A stretch of DNA of 64,000 bases from Clostridiales bacterium (GCA_019416455.1 DXXG01000018.1:62001-126000); one strand, 5' to 3'. Positions 23,282 to 31,826 are shown, counted from the first letter of the stretch. The notes: a model not told the origin generated them from the sequence alone. Numbers and translations: made by a program.

Positions 23282-24115
23282 ATGGCAATCAAGAATTACA
23301 AGCCGACCACCGCGGCAAGGCGGAACATGTCCGTAACGGACTACACCGGCCTTTCCAAGAATGGTCCTGAGAAGAGCCTGCTGGCTCCTCTGGATAAAAA
23401 AGCCGGCCGTAACAGCTATGGCCGCATCACCGTCCGCCATCGTGGCGGCGGCAACCGCAAGAAGTATCGTATCATCGACTTCAAGCGCCAGAAGCACGAC
23501 GTGGAAGCCACTGTGCTGTCCATCGAGTACGATCCCAATCGTTCCGCGTTCATCGCTCTGGTCCAGTATGAGGACGGCGAGAAGCGGTATATCCTGGCTC
23601 CCCACGGCCTGAAGGCTGGGGACAAGGTGGTTTCCGGCGCTGGCGCCGACATTAAGCCCGGCAACGCGCTGCCCCTGAAGAACATCCCCGTGGGTACTTT
23701 CATCCACAACGTGGAGCTGTATCCCGGCAAGGGCGCTCAGCTGGCCCGCGCCGCCGGCATCATGGCTCAGCTGATGGCCAAGGAGAACGGCATGGCCCTG
23801 CTGCGTCTGCCCTCCGGCGAGCTGCGCAACGTGCCTGAGAGCTGCATGGCTTCTATCGGCCAGGTCTCCAACATCGACCACGAGAACGTGAAGATCGGTA
23901 AAGCCGGCCGCAAGCGTCACATGGGTTGGCGGCCTACCGTGCGCGGTTCCGTTATGAACCCCAATGACCACCCCCACGGCGGTGGTGAGGGCAAGAGCCC
24001 TGTGGGCCGTCCCGGACCTGTTACCCCCTGGGGTAAGCCTGCTCTGGGTTACAAGACCCGCAAGAAGAACAACCGCAGCGATAAGTTCATCGTGAAGCGC
24101 AGAAACGGCAAGTAA
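23282..24115 (+). CDS. rplB: 50S ribosomal protein L2
   Basis: A 277-residue protein. It has NSYGRITVRHRGGGNRKKYRI in the RNA-binding OB part and the C-terminal GSVMNPNDHPHGGGEGKSPVGRPGPVTPWGKP loop with the conserved histidine next to the peptidyl transferase centre. It binds 23S rRNA and bridges to the 30S subunit. The start codon follows AGGAGAG. Confidence 0.98.
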   Translation: MAIKNYKPTTAARRNMSVTDYTGLSKNGPEKSLLAPLDKKAGRNSYGRITVRHRGGGNRKKYRIIDFKRQKHDVEATVLSIEYDPNRSAFIALVQYEDGEKRYILAPHGLKAGDKVVSGAGADIKPGNALPLKNIPVGTFIHNVELYPGKGAQLARAAGIMAQLMAKENGMALLRLPSGELRNVPESCMASIGQVSNIDHENVKIGKAGRKRHMGWRPTVRGSVMNPNDHPHGGGEGKSPVGRPGPVTPWGKPALGYKTRKKNNRSDKFIVKRRNGK

Positions 24116-24142
24116 GTCGCACGGGAAAGGAGCAAAGACACT

Positions 24143-24415
24143 ATGAGCAGAAGCTTAAAGAAGGGACCCTTTGTACAGCCCGTGCTGCTGAAAAGGATCC
24201 AGGCCATGAACGAGGCCGGCGAGAAGAAGATCGTCAAGACCTGGAGCAGATCCTCCATGATCTTCCCCGATTTCGTTGGTCACACCATCGCGGTCCACGA
24301 CGGCCGCAAGCATGTGCCGGTGTACGTCACCGAGGACATGGTTGGACACAAGCTGGGCGAGTTTGCTCCCACGCGGACCTTCAAGGGCCACGCGGGCGCC
24401 AAGACCTCTAAGTAA
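24143..24415 (+). CDS. rpsS: 30S ribosomal protein S19
   Basis: A 90-residue protein starting MSRSLKKGPFVQPVLLKRI, with WSRSSMIFPDFVGHTIAVHDGRKHVPVYVTEDMVGHKLGEFAPTRTFKGH, which is diagnostic for S19. It binds the 16S head with S13. Ribosome site GAAAGGAG precedes it by about ten bases. Confidence 0.98.
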   Translation: MSRSLKKGPFVQPVLLKRIQAMNEAGEKKIVKTWSRSSMIFPDFVGHTIAVHDGRKHVPVYVTEDMVGHKLGEFAPTRTFKGHAGAKTSK

Positions 24416-24435
24416 GAAGAAAGGAGAGAAAAGCA

Positions 24436-24771
24436 ATGGAAGCGAAAGCAACACTGAACTACACCCGTATCTCTCCCCGTAAGGTCGGCATCGTCCTGGA
24501 TCTCATCCGCAACAAGCCGGTAGACCTTGCTGCCGCTATCTTGAAGCACACCCCCAAGGCTGCCTGCGAGGATCTTCAGAAGCTGCTGAAGTCCGCAGTG
24601 GCCAATGCGGAGAACAACTTCAATATGGACCGGAACAGCCTGTATGTTTCTCAGTGCTATGTCACCCCCGGCCCCATTCTGAAGCGGATCCGCCCCAGCG
24701 CCCACGGCCGGGCGTTCCGGGTGTTGAAGAGAACCTCTCACATCACCATCGTGGTGAAGGAAAAAGAGTAA
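24436..24771 (+). CDS. rplV: 50S ribosomal protein L22
   Basis: A 111-residue protein with ISPRKVGIVLDLIRNKPV and the C-terminal beta hairpin GPILKRIRPSAHGRAFRVLKRTSHITIVV that extends into the exit tunnel and is a known macrolide-resistance site. Standard length; short spacer to rpsS (20 nt). Confidence 0.98.
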   Translation: MEAKATLNYTRISPRKVGIVLDLIRNKPVDLAAAILKHTPKAACEDLQKLLKSAVANAENNFNMDRNSLYVSQCYVTPGPILKRIRPSAHGRAFRVLKRTSHITIVVKEKE

Positions 24772-24789
24772 GCGGTAAGGAGGCAAATT

Positions 24790-25530
24790 ATGGGTCAGAA
24801 AGTGAATCCCCACGGTCTCCGTGTGGGTGTTATCAAAGACTGGGATTCCCGCTGGTTCGCCAAGGACAATGAGTTTGGCGATATCCTGGTGGAGGATTAC
24901 AACCTCCGCAAAACGCTGAAGAAGCAGCTGTATTCCGCGGGCGTTCCGAAGATCGAAATCGAGCGCGACGCCTCTAAGGTGCGCATTCACATCCACTGCG
25001 CCAAGCCCGGCATGGTCATCGGCAAGGGCGGCACCGAGATCGAGAAGCTGCGTCAGCAGTGCGAGAAGATGCTGAATAAGCCTGTGGTGATCAACATCGT
25101 GGAAGTGCGGCAGCCCGACCTGAACGCTCAGCTGGTAGCCGAGAACATCGCCTCTCAGCTGGAGCGCCGGATCTCTTTCCGCCGCGCCATGAAGGGCTGC
25201 ATCGGCCGCAGCATGAAGCTGGGCGCCAAGGGTATCAAGACCAAGGTGTCCGGACGTCTGGGCGGCGCCGAGATCGCCCGCAGCGAAGAGTACCATGACG
25301 GCACCATTCCGCTGCAGACCATCCGCGCCGACATCGACTATGGTTTCGCTGAAGCCAACACCACCTACGGCCGCATCGGCGTAAAGGTGTGGCTGTACAA
25401 GGGCGAGGTGCTCAACGACAACCGCGGCGGCGAGCGCCGTGAGCGTCCCCGTCGTGAGGACCGTCGGGACGACCGCCGTGAGCGCCGTGACCGCCGCCCC
25501 TCTGGGAATAGGGAAGGAGGCCGCAGATAA
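24790..25530 (+). CDS. rpsC: 30S ribosomal protein S3 with charged C-terminal tail
   Basis: A 246-residue protein with the S3 start MGQKVNPHGLRVGVIKDWDSRWFA, the KH domain motif VIGKGGTEIEKL (about 77-88) and the C-terminal domain RISFRRAMKGCIGRSMKLGAKGIK. It helps form the mRNA entry channel. The last roughly 32 residues form an arginine-rich alternating-charge tail with repeated RRER/RRD units that goes beyond the usual core of about 215 residues. The stop overlaps the ATG of rplP. Confidence 0.97.
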   Translation: MGQKVNPHGLRVGVIKDWDSRWFAKDNEFGDILVEDYNLRKTLKKQLYSAGVPKIEIERDASKVRIHIHCAKPGMVIGKGGTEIEKLRQQCEKMLNKPVVINIVEVRQPDLNAQLVAENIASQLERRISFRRAMKGCIGRSMKLGAKGIKTKVSGRLGGAEIARSEEYHDGTIPLQTIRADIDYGFAEANTTYGRIGVKVWLYKGEVLNDNRGGERRERPRREDRRDDRRERRDRRPSGNREGGRR

Positions 25531-25952
25531 TGTTACTGCCTAAGCGCGTGAAATACCGCAGAGTTCAGAGAGGCCGCATGAAGGGCAAGGCCCTGCGCGG
25601 CAATAAGGTGACCTATGGCGATTTTGGCCTGCAGGCTCTGGAGCCCGCATGGATCACCTCCAACCAGATCGAGGCCGCCCGTGTGGCCATGACCCGTTAC
25701 TGCAAGCGTTTCGGTAAGGTCTGGATCAAGATCTTCCCCGACAAGCCCGTTACCGCGAAGCCCGCTGAAACCCGAATGGGTTCCGGTAAAGGCTCTCCCG
25801 AGTACTGGGTAGCCGTGGTGAAGCCCGGCCGCGTGATGTTCGAGCTGGGTGGCGTGCCCGAGGCCACTGCCCGCGAAGCTCTGCGTCTGGCCGCTAACAA
25901 GCTTCCCATCAAGTGCAAATTCGTAACTAAAGAAACGGAGGCCAGTGAGTGA
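25530..25952 (+). CDS. rplP: 50S ribosomal protein L16
   Basis: A 140-residue protein starting MLLPKRVKYRRVQRGRMKGKALRGN, with RMGSGKGSPEYWVAVVKPGRVMFE, the loop near the A and P sites. Start overlaps the rpsC stop by one base (TAATG), and the end overlaps rpmC. Confidence 0.98.
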   Translation: MLLPKRVKYRRVQRGRMKGKALRGNKVTYGDFGLQALEPAWITSNQIEAARVAMTRYCKRFGKVWIKIFPDKPVTAKPAETRMGSGKGSPEYWVAVVKPGRVMFELGGVPEATAREALRLAANKLPIKCKFVTKETEASE

Positions 25953-26155
25953 TGAAAGCTGCAGAAATCAGAGAAATGACCGCTGACGAGCTGAACAGCA
26001 AACTCGCCGACCTGAAGGCTGAGCTTTTCAACCTGCGTTTCCAGCTCGCTATCAATCAGCTTGACAACCCCATGCGCATCTCGGCCGTGAAGAAGGACAT
26101 CGCCCGGGTCAAGACCGTCATCCGGGAGAACGAGCTCCGCGCCGACAACGCCTAA
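25952..26155 (+). CDS. rpmC: 50S ribosomal protein L29
   Basis: A 67-residue helical protein (MKAAEIREMTADELNSKLADLKAELFNLRFQLA... RVKTVIRENEL). It lies near the tunnel exit. ATG 25952 shares one base with the TGA of rplP and has GGAGG ten bases upstream; the in-frame GTG at 25949 is less likely. Confidence 0.97.
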   Translation: MKAAEIREMTADELNSKLADLKAELFNLRFQLAINQLDNPMRISAVKKDIARVKTVIRENELRADNA

Positions 26156-26174
26156 GGGAAGGGAGGATTAACAA

Positions 26175-26435
26175 GTGAGCGAAGAAAGAAACATGAGAAA
26201 AACCGCGGTTGGCCGCGTCGTCAGCGACAAGATGGACAAGACCGTGGTGGTCGCTATTCAGGACAGCGTGAAGCACCCCATCTACAACAAGGTTATTAAG
26301 CGCACCGTGAAGCGCAAGGCTCATGACGAGAACAACGAGTGCCGCGTGGGCGACCGTGTTCGCATCATGGAGACCCGTCCCCTCTCCAAGGACAAGAGAT
26401 GGCGTCTGGTGGAGATCATTGAGAAAGCCAAATAA
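26175..26435 (+). CDS. rpsQ: 30S ribosomal protein S17
   Basis: An 86-residue OB-fold protein with RKTAVGRVVSDKMDKTVVVAIQD and GDRVRIMETRPLSKDKRWRLVEII, typical of S17. It uses GTG 26175 after GGGAGG. The end of the gene, including its TAA stop, is repeated in inverse orientation 35 bases further on. Confidence 0.98.
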   Translation: MSEERNMRKTAVGRVVSDKMDKTVVVAIQDSVKHPIYNKVIKRTVKRKAHDENNECRVGDRVRIMETRPLSKDKRWRLVEIIEKAK

Positions 26436-26484
26436 ATTTTTGGCAGAAGCACTTTTCCCAACGAAAATAACTTTATTTGGCTTT
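26424..26484 (+). repeat. 13-bp inverted repeat across the rpsQ stop codon
   Basis: AAAGCCAAATAAA (26424-26436, the last codons and stop of rpsQ) and TTTATTTGGCTTT (26472-26484) are perfect reverse complements separated by 35 bases. The distal arm ends just before the rplN ribosome site (AAAGGAGG at 26489-26496). Confidence 0.85.
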
Positions 26485-26505
26485 TAAGCAAAGGAGGAAC
26501 GCACT

Positions 26506-26874
26506 GTGATTCAGCAGCAGTCTTACCTCAAAGTGGCCGACAACACCGGCGCCAAGGAGCTTATGTGCATCCGTGTGCTGGGCGGCACTGGCAGGAGGTA
26601 TGCCAATATCGGCGACGTGGTGGTTGCTTCCGTTAAAAAAGCAGCACCCGGCGGCGTGGTCAAAAAAGGCGACGTTGTCAAGGCAGTTATCGTCCGGACT
26701 TCTTCCGGCGTGCGCCGTGAGGACGGCACCTATATCCGTTTCGACGAGAACGCGGCCGTTATCATCCGTGATGACAAGAACCCCCGCGGCACTCGTATCT
26801 TTGGGCCTGTGGCCCGTGAGCTGCGTGACAAGGAATACATGAAGATCCTGTCCCTGGCTCCCGAAGTACTTTAA
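26506..26874 (+). CDS. rplN: 50S ribosomal protein L14
   Basis: A 122-residue protein starting MIQQQSYLKVADNTGAKELMCIRVLGG with VKKAAPGGVVKKGDVVKAVIVRT and KNPRGTRIFGPVARELRDKEYMKILSLAPEVL, all diagnostic for L14. GTG start at 26506 behind AAAGGAGG. The spacer before it contains the arm of the rpsQ-end inverted repeat. Confidence 0.98.
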   Translation: MIQQQSYLKVADNTGAKELMCIRVLGGTGRRYANIGDVVVASVKKAAPGGVVKKGDVVKAVIVRTSSGVRREDGTYIRFDENAAVIIRDDKNPRGTRIFGPVARELRDKEYMKILSLAPEVL

Positions 26875-26890
26875 TGGAGGTGCACTGATA

Positions 26891-27211
26891 ATGAATAACA
26901 AGGTTCATGTAAAAACCGGTGACACCGTCGTAATCCTCAGCGGCAAAGACCGCGGCAAAAAGGGCAAGGTCATGCAGGTCAGCCCCAAGGAAGGCAAAGT
27001 GATCGTTGAGAACGCCAACTTTGTCCAGAAGCATGTGAAGCCCCGCAGAATGGGCGAGGCCGGCGGCATCATCAAGGCCGAAGGCGCCATCTATGCCTGC
27101 AAAGTGCAGGTGGTTTGCCCCCGTTGCGGCAAGGCAACCCGTGTCGGCCACAAGATCCTGAAGGACGGCACCAAGGAACGCATTTGCAAAAAATGCGGCG
27201 AGTCGCTGTGA
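26891..27211 (+). CDS. rplX: 50S ribosomal protein L24 with C-terminal zinc ribbon
   Basis: A 106-residue protein with the KOW core VKTGDTVVILSGKDRGKKGKVMQVSPKEGKVIVE and KPRRMGEAGGIIKAEGAIYACKV. The C terminus carries two Cys pairs, CPRCGKATRVG and RICKKCGE, a zinc-type (C+) form. L24 starts 50S assembly. It is 16 nt behind rplN. Confidence 0.98.
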   Translation: MNNKVHVKTGDTVVILSGKDRGKKGKVMQVSPKEGKVIVENANFVQKHVKPRRMGEAGGIIKAEGAIYACKVQVVCPRCGKATRVGHKILKDGTKERICKKCGESL

Positions 27212-27224
27212 GGGAGGATAAGAA

Positions 27225-27764
27225 ATGGCTAGAATGAAAGAGTTCTATAAAGAAGAAGTGGCCCCCGCTCTGATGAAGAAATTCAGCTACAAGAGCGTGA
27301 TGCAGATCCCGAAGCTGGATAAGATCGTCATCAACGTGGGCGCCGGCGAGGCCAAGGACAACGCCAAGGCCATCGATGCCATCAGCGGCGACCTGGCTAA
27401 GATCACCGGCCAGAAGCCCGTGGTGTGCAAGGCCAAGAAGAGCGTGGCTAACTTTAAGCTCCGTGAAGGCATGCCCATCGGCGTGAAGGTCACCCTGCGC
27501 GGCGACCGGATGTACGAGTTCCTGGACCGCCTGTTCAACGTGGCCCTGCCCCGTGTTCGTGACTTCCGGGGCATCAACCCCAATTCCTTCGACGGCCGTG
27601 GCAACTACAACATGGGTATCCGCGAGCAGCTGATCTTCCCCGAAATCGACTATGATAAGGTCGACAAGGTGCGGGGCATGGATATCTGCTTTGTCACCAC
27701 TGCCAACACCGACGAAGAGGCCCGCGAGTTCCTGACTCTGATGGGCGCTCCGTTCACGAAATAA
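27225..27764 (+). CDS. rplE: 50S ribosomal protein L5
   Basis: A 179-residue protein with KIVINVGAGEAKDNAKAID, GQKPVVCKAKKSVANFKLREGMPIG and the 5S rRNA-binding region RDFRGINPNSFDGRGNYNMGIREQLIFPEIDYDKVDKVRGMDI. It is part of the 5S ribonucleoprotein of the 50S subunit. Standard length and position. Confidence 0.98.
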   Translation: MARMKEFYKEEVAPALMKKFSYKSVMQIPKLDKIVINVGAGEAKDNAKAIDAISGDLAKITGQKPVVCKAKKSVANFKLREGMPIGVKVTLRGDRMYEFLDRLFNVALPRVRDFRGINPNSFDGRGNYNMGIREQLIFPEIDYDKVDKVRGMDICFVTTANTDEEAREFLTLMGAPFTK

Positions 27765-27776
27765 GGAGGGATTATT

Positions 27777-27962
27777 GTGGCCAAGACTTCGATGAAAGTA
27801 AAACAGAGTAGACCTCAGAAGTATTCCACCCGGGAATACAACCGCTGCAAGATCTGCGGCCGGCCGCATGCCTACCTTCGGAAATTCGGCATTTGCCGTA
27901 TTTGCTTCCGGGAGCTTGCATATAAGGGCGAGATCCCCGGCGTGAAGAAGGCAAGCTGGTAA
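27777..27962 (+). CDS. rpsN: 30S ribosomal protein S14, zinc-binding (type Z)
   Basis: A 61-residue S14 of the short zinc form with CKICGRPHAYLRKFGICRICFRELA; four cysteines in two CxxC pairs hold zinc. GTG 27777 follows AAGGAGGG. The zinc form, together with zinc-ribbon L24, indicates no need here for zinc-free replacements inside the operon. Confidence 0.98.
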   Translation: MAKTSMKVKQSRPQKYSTREYNRCKICGRPHAYLRKFGICRICFRELAYKGEIPGVKKASW

Positions 27963-27984
27963 ATCATCAAGGAGGTACGAAAAC

Positions 27985-28383
27985 ATGCAAGTTACAGATA
28001 CAATCGCCGATCTGCTGACCCGCATCCGCAACGCGCAGGCTGCTAAGCATGACACCGTGGAGGTGCCCGCCTCCAACATGAAGAAGGCTATTTGCCAGAT
28101 TCTGGTGGACGAGGGCTATGTGAAGAGCTTCAACGTGACGGAAGACGGCAAGCAGGGGATGATTACCATCACCCTGAAGTACGCTAACGGCAAGCAGCCG
28201 GTTATCAAGGGCCTGAAGCGGGTTTCCAAGCCCGGCCTGCGGATCTATTCCAACGCGCAGGATCTGCCCAAAGTGATGAAGGGTCTGGGCGTGGCCATCA
28301 TCTCCACTTCCAAGGGGATCATGACCGACCGGGCCGCTAGAAAAGAAAACGTCGGCGGCGAAGTGCTGGCGTTCATTTGGTAA
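27985..28383 (+). CDS. rpsH: 30S ribosomal protein S8
   Basis: A 132-residue protein starting MQVTDTIADLLTRIRNAQAAKHDTVEVPASNMK, ending STSKGIMTDRAARKENVGGEVLAFIW. It binds helix 21 of 16S rRNA and in E. coli represses the spc operon. ATG follows AAGGAGG. Confidence 0.98.
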   Translation: MQVTDTIADLLTRIRNAQAAKHDTVEVPASNMKKAICQILVDEGYVKSFNVTEDGKQGMITITLKYANGKQPVIKGLKRVSKPGLRIYSNAQDLPKVMKGLGVAIISTSKGIMTDRAARKENVGGEVLAFIW

Positions 28384-28402
28384 GAAAAGGGGGTGCGAGA
28401 GC

Positions 28403-28948
28403 ATGTCGAGAATTGGAAGAAAACCCATCAATATTCCCGCTGGCGTTGAAGTCAAGGTAAACGGCAGCGAAGTGACGGTAAAGGGCCCCAAGGGCACCCT
28501 GGACCAGACCTTCAATCCCAAGATGAACATCTCTGTGGAAGGCAATGAGATCCTGGTCACCCGTCCTGACGACGAAAAGGAGTCCCGTTCGCTCCACGGC
28601 CTGACCCGCACGCTCATCCACAATATGGTGGTTGGCGTGACCGAGGGCTTCTCCAAGACCCTGGACGTTCAGGGTGTTGGCTATCGTGTGCAGAAGCAGG
28701 GCAAGGACCTGGTTATGAACCTGGGCTATTCCCATCAGGTGGTGGTGTCTGAAAACGAGGACATCAAGATCGAAGCTCCCAACGCCAACACCATCGTGAT
28801 CTCCGGCATCGATAAGCAGAAGGTCGGCCAGTTCGCAGCCGAAGTCCGCGAGAAGCGGCCGCCGGAACCCTATAAGGGCAAGGGCATCCGCTATGCCGGC
28901 GAATTCGTCCGCCGCAAGGAAGGCAAGGCCGGTAAGGGCTCTAAGTAA
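28403..28948 (+). CDS. rplF: 50S ribosomal protein L6
   Basis: A 181-residue protein with two related domains: MSRIGRKPINIPAGVEVKVNGSEVTVKGPKG and the C-terminal signature PEPYKGKGIRYAGEFVRRKEGKAGK. It binds near the sarcin-ricin loop. Standard. Confidence 0.98.
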   Translation: MSRIGRKPINIPAGVEVKVNGSEVTVKGPKGTLDQTFNPKMNISVEGNEILVTRPDDEKESRSLHGLTRTLIHNMVVGVTEGFSKTLDVQGVGYRVQKQGKDLVMNLGYSHQVVVSENEDIKIEAPNANTIVISGIDKQKVGQFAAEVREKRPPEPYKGKGIRYAGEFVRRKEGKAGKGSK

Positions 28949-28969
28949 AGGTAGAAGGAGTGAGAAAAA

Positions 28970-29329
28970 ATGGTCAATAAGGCAGATACAAACAAGGCTC
29001 GTCTGCGCCGCCACAAGAGAGTGCGCGGCAAGATCAGCGGCACCGCCGAGCGGCCCCGCCTGAACGTGTTCCGCTCCAGCGCCAACATCTACGCCCAGAT
29101 CATCGACGACACCACAGGCCGTACCCTGTGCGCTGCGTCCACTCTGGACAAGAGCTTTTCCGGCAACGGCGGCAACAAAGAGGCTGCCCGCGAGGTGGGC
29201 AAGATGATCGCCCAGAAGGCAGCAGAAAAAGGCATTACCAATGTGGTCTTCGACCGCGGCGGATATATTTTCCACGGCCGTGTCAAAGAGCTGGCCGAAG
29301 GCGCCCGTGAGGGCGGCCTCAACTTCTAA
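28970..29329 (+). CDS. rplR: 50S ribosomal protein L18
   Basis: A 119-residue protein with ARLRRHKRVRGKISGTAERPRLNVFRSSANIYAQIIDD and NVVFDRGGYIFHGRVKELAEGAREGGLNF, diagnostic for L18. It binds 5S rRNA with L5. Confidence 0.98.
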   Translation: MVNKADTNKARLRRHKRVRGKISGTAERPRLNVFRSSANIYAQIIDDTTGRTLCAASTLDKSFSGNGGNKEAAREVGKMIAQKAAEKGITNVVFDRGGYIFHGRVKELAEGAREGGLNF

Positions 29330-29346
29330 GTAAGGAGGAAATGATT

Positions 29347-29847
29347 TTGGCTAGTAATATTGACGCTACTGTTCTGGACCTGCAAGAGCGGGTCGTGGCT
29401 ATCAACCGCGTTTCCAAGACCGTTAAGGGCGGCCGTGTTATGAAGTTCGCCGCTCTGGTGGTCGTTGGCAACGGCGACGGCATCGTGGGCTTCGGCATCG
29501 GCAAGGCCGCTGAAGTTCCGGACGCCATCCGCAAGGGCATCGAGGACGCCAAGAAGCATCTGACCCGCATCGCTCTGCGGGGCTCCACCATCCCCCACGA
29601 CATCGTGGGCGAGTTCGGCGCCGGCCGGGTCATCCTGAAGCCCGCCGCTCCTGGTACCGGCGTTATCGCCGGCGGCCCCGTGCGTGCCGTGGTGGAATGC
29701 GCTGGCATCCGTGATATCCGTGCCAAGGCTCTGCGTTCCAACAACCCCTGCAACGTGGTCCGCGCTACCCTGGCTGGCCTGACCCAGCTGCGCACCGCTG
29801 AAGAAGTTGCCGCGCTGCGTGGCAAGACCGCCAAAGAGATTCTGTAA
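29347..29847 (+). CDS. rpsE: 30S ribosomal protein S5
   Basis: A 166-residue protein with LQERVVAINRVSKTVKGGRVMKFAALVVVGNG and the C-terminal RAVVECAGIRDIRAKALRSNNPCNVVRATLAGL. I use TTG 29347 because AAGGAGG (29332-29338) stands eight bases upstream; the in-frame ATG 29341 is only two bases from it. S5 takes part in decoding fidelity. Confidence 0.95.
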   Translation: MASNIDATVLDLQERVVAINRVSKTVKGGRVMKFAALVVVGNGDGIVGFGIGKAAEVPDAIRKGIEDAKKHLTRIALRGSTIPHDIVGEFGAGRVILKPAAPGTGVIAGGPVRAVVECAGIRDIRAKALRSNNPCNVVRATLAGLTQLRTAEEVAALRGKTAKEIL

Positions 29848-29861
29848 GGGAGGGCCCAGCT

Positions 29862-30029
29862 TTGAAAATTACTTTGAAGAAAAGCCTGATCGGCAGCAAG
29901 AAGGATCAGATCGCCACTGCCGAATCCCTGGGACTGAAGAAGGTGGGCGACACCACCGAGCAGCCCGACAACGCCCAGACTCAGGGCAAGCTGAAGAAGA
30001 TCGGCCATCTGATCGAGGTTAGCAAGTAA
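29862..30029 (+). CDS. rpmD: 50S ribosomal protein L30
   Basis: A 55-residue gene between rpsE and rplO, translated from TTG 29862 behind GGGAGGGC. The protein reads MKITLKKSLIGSKKDQ, then ATAESLGLKKVGDTTEQPDN and ends KLKKIGHLIEVSK, the bacterial L30 pattern. Its place between S5 and L15 is the standard one. The TTG start is less common but no other start fits. Confidence 0.95.
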   Translation: MKITLKKSLIGSKKDQIATAESLGLKKVGDTTEQPDNAQTQGKLKKIGHLIEVSK

Positions 30030-30054
30030 AAAGAAGCTAAGGAGGTGCGTGACA

Positions 30055-30495
30055 ATGAAGCTCAATCAGCTTACAGCTACGCCCGGCGCTACCAAAGAGC
30101 GCAAGCGTATCGGCAGAGGATATGGCGCCGGCACCGGTAAGACCGCCGGTAAGGGCCACAAGGGCCAGAAGGCCCGTGCTGGCCACGGCATGCGGCCCGG
30201 CTTTGAGGGCGGCCAGATGCCTATGCAGAGAAGAATCCCCAAAAGAGGTTTCAACAATATTTTCGCAAAAGAGATCGTCTCCATCAACGTTGGTTCCCTG
30301 AATCGGTTTGAGGACGGCGCGTCTGTGGACGCAGCAGCGTTGGTCGCAGCCGGCATCCTGAAGAAGGAATGCGACGGCGTGAAAATCCTTTCCAACGGGA
30401 AGCTGGAGAAAAAGCTGACCGTAAAAGCCAATGCTTTTTCTCAGGCCGCTAAGGCCAAGATCGAAGCTGCCGGCGGAAAGGCCGAGGTGATCTAA
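30055..30495 (+). CDS. rplO: 50S ribosomal protein L15
   Basis: A 146-residue protein starting MKLNQLTATPGATKERKRIGRGYGAGTGKTAGKGHKGQKAR, the long basic loop typical of L15, ending KAKIEAAGGKAEVI. ATG 30055 is nine bases after AAGGAGG; an upstream GTG (30049) is too close to that site. It ends directly before the GTG of secY. Confidence 0.97.
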   Translation: MKLNQLTATPGATKERKRIGRGYGAGTGKTAGKGHKGQKARAGHGMRPGFEGGQMPMQRRIPKRGFNNIFAKEIVSINVGSLNRFEDGASVDAAALVAAGILKKECDGVKILSNGKLEKKLTVKANAFSQAAKAKIEAAGGKAEVI

Positions 30496-31806
30496 GTGTT
30501 TAACACGATCCGAAACGCGTGGCGAATCCCGGACCTGCGGAAGAAGCTCCTGTATACACTGCTGATCATCGTTGTGTTCCGTTTCGGTTCCGTCATTCCC
30601 GCGCCTTTCCTGGACGCTTCCGCACTGTCGGAGCTGATGAGCTCCGCTGCGGATAACTCCGCGCTGGGATATATCAACATGCTCACCGGCGGCGCTTTCC
30701 AGTACGCCTCCCTGTTCGCAATGGGCATTACGCCTTACATCAACAGCTCCATTATCATGCAGCTGCTGACCATCGCCATTCCGGCGTTGGAGCGTATGGC
30801 CAAAGAGGGCGAGGACGGCCGCAAGAAGATCGCCACCATCACCCGGTATGTCACCGTTGTCCTGGGTCTGATCCAGGGTGTGGCTTACTATCTGTACCTG
30901 CGTAGCTATAACATCGTAGAGTACAGCGACGGCTTTGCCGGTGTGTTTACCGGGATCGTTATCGTGCTCACCTTCACAGCCGGCACCGCGCTGATCATGT
31001 GGATGGGCGAGCAGATCAATGAAAAAGGCGTGGGCAACGGCATTTCCATCATCCTGTTCGCCGGTATCGTCGCCCGGCTGCCGGTCACTTTCGGCACCGT
31101 GTGGCAGTACATGCAGCTGGGTATGGAGAGCGCTTCCTCCGCCGGCCAGTACCTGGTGCTGGCTCCCCTGTTCATCGTGCTGTTCCTGGTGGTTATCTGG
31201 GTCATCGTCTTCATGAACGAAGCCGAGCGCCGGATCCCCGTGCAGTACGCCAAGAAGGTAGTTGGCCGCAAGATGTACGGCGGCCAGAGCACGTTCCTGC
31301 CTGTCCGTGTGGCCATGAGCGGCGTTATGCCTGTGATTTTCGCAAGCGCCATCCTGTCCATTCCCCAGTTCATCAAGCTGTTCGTAAACCCCACCGAGGG
31401 TTTCGGGAAAGCCATTTTGGACGCTTTCTCCCAGCAGGGCTGGCTGTATATCGTGCTTTACTTCCTGCTGATCCTGATGTTCGCTTACTTCTATATGTCC
31501 ATCCAGTATAATCCGCTGGAAATGGCCAATAATCTCCGCCAGAACAACGGCACTATCCCGGGTATTCGTCCCGGAAAGCCCACGGCAGATTTCATCGCAA
31601 AGATCCTTTCCAAAGTCACCCTGATCGGGGCCCTGTTCCTGGCGTTCGTCGCCCTGGTCCCCATCATCTACACCAGTGTGACCGGCATGTATGGCCTGTC
31701 CATGGGTGGTACTTCCATTATCATTATCGTGGGTGTGGCTCTTGAGACCGTCAAGCAGCTGGAATCTCAGATGATGATGCGCCACTACAAAGGTTTTCTG
31801 GATTAA
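30496..31806 (+). CDS. secY: Preprotein translocase subunit SecY
   Basis: A 436-residue membrane protein with ten helices that forms the protein-conducting channel. Landmarks are KLLYTLLIIVVFRFGSVIPAP, the plug and pore region GITPYINSSIIMQLLTIAIP, MGEQINEKGVGNGISIILFAGI, and the cytoplasmic loop RRIPVQYAKK and GIRPGKPTADFI. GTG 30496 starts right after the rplO stop with no gap, so translation is likely coupled; no strong ribosome site is visible inside the rplO end. Confidence 0.97.
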   Translation: MFNTIRNAWRIPDLRKKLLYTLLIIVVFRFGSVIPAPFLDASALSELMSSAADNSALGYINMLTGGAFQYASLFAMGITPYINSSIIMQLLTIAIPALERMAKEGEDGRKKIATITRYVTVVLGLIQGVAYYLYLRSYNIVEYSDGFAGVFTGIVIVLTFTAGTALIMWMGEQINEKGVGNGISIILFAGIVARLPVTFGTVWQYMQLGMESASSAGQYLVLAPLFIVLFLVVIWVIVFMNEAERRIPVQYAKKVVGRKMYGGQSTFLPVRVAMSGVMPVIFASAILSIPQFIKLFVNPTEGFGKAILDAFSQQGWLYIVLYFLLILMFAYFYMSIQYNPLEMANNLRQNNGTIPGIRPGKPTADFIAKILSKVTLIGALFLAFVALVPIIYTSVTGMYGLSMGGTSIIIIVGVALETVKQLESQMMMRHYKGFLD

Positions 31807-31826
31807 CAGAAACGGAGGATGAAGCT

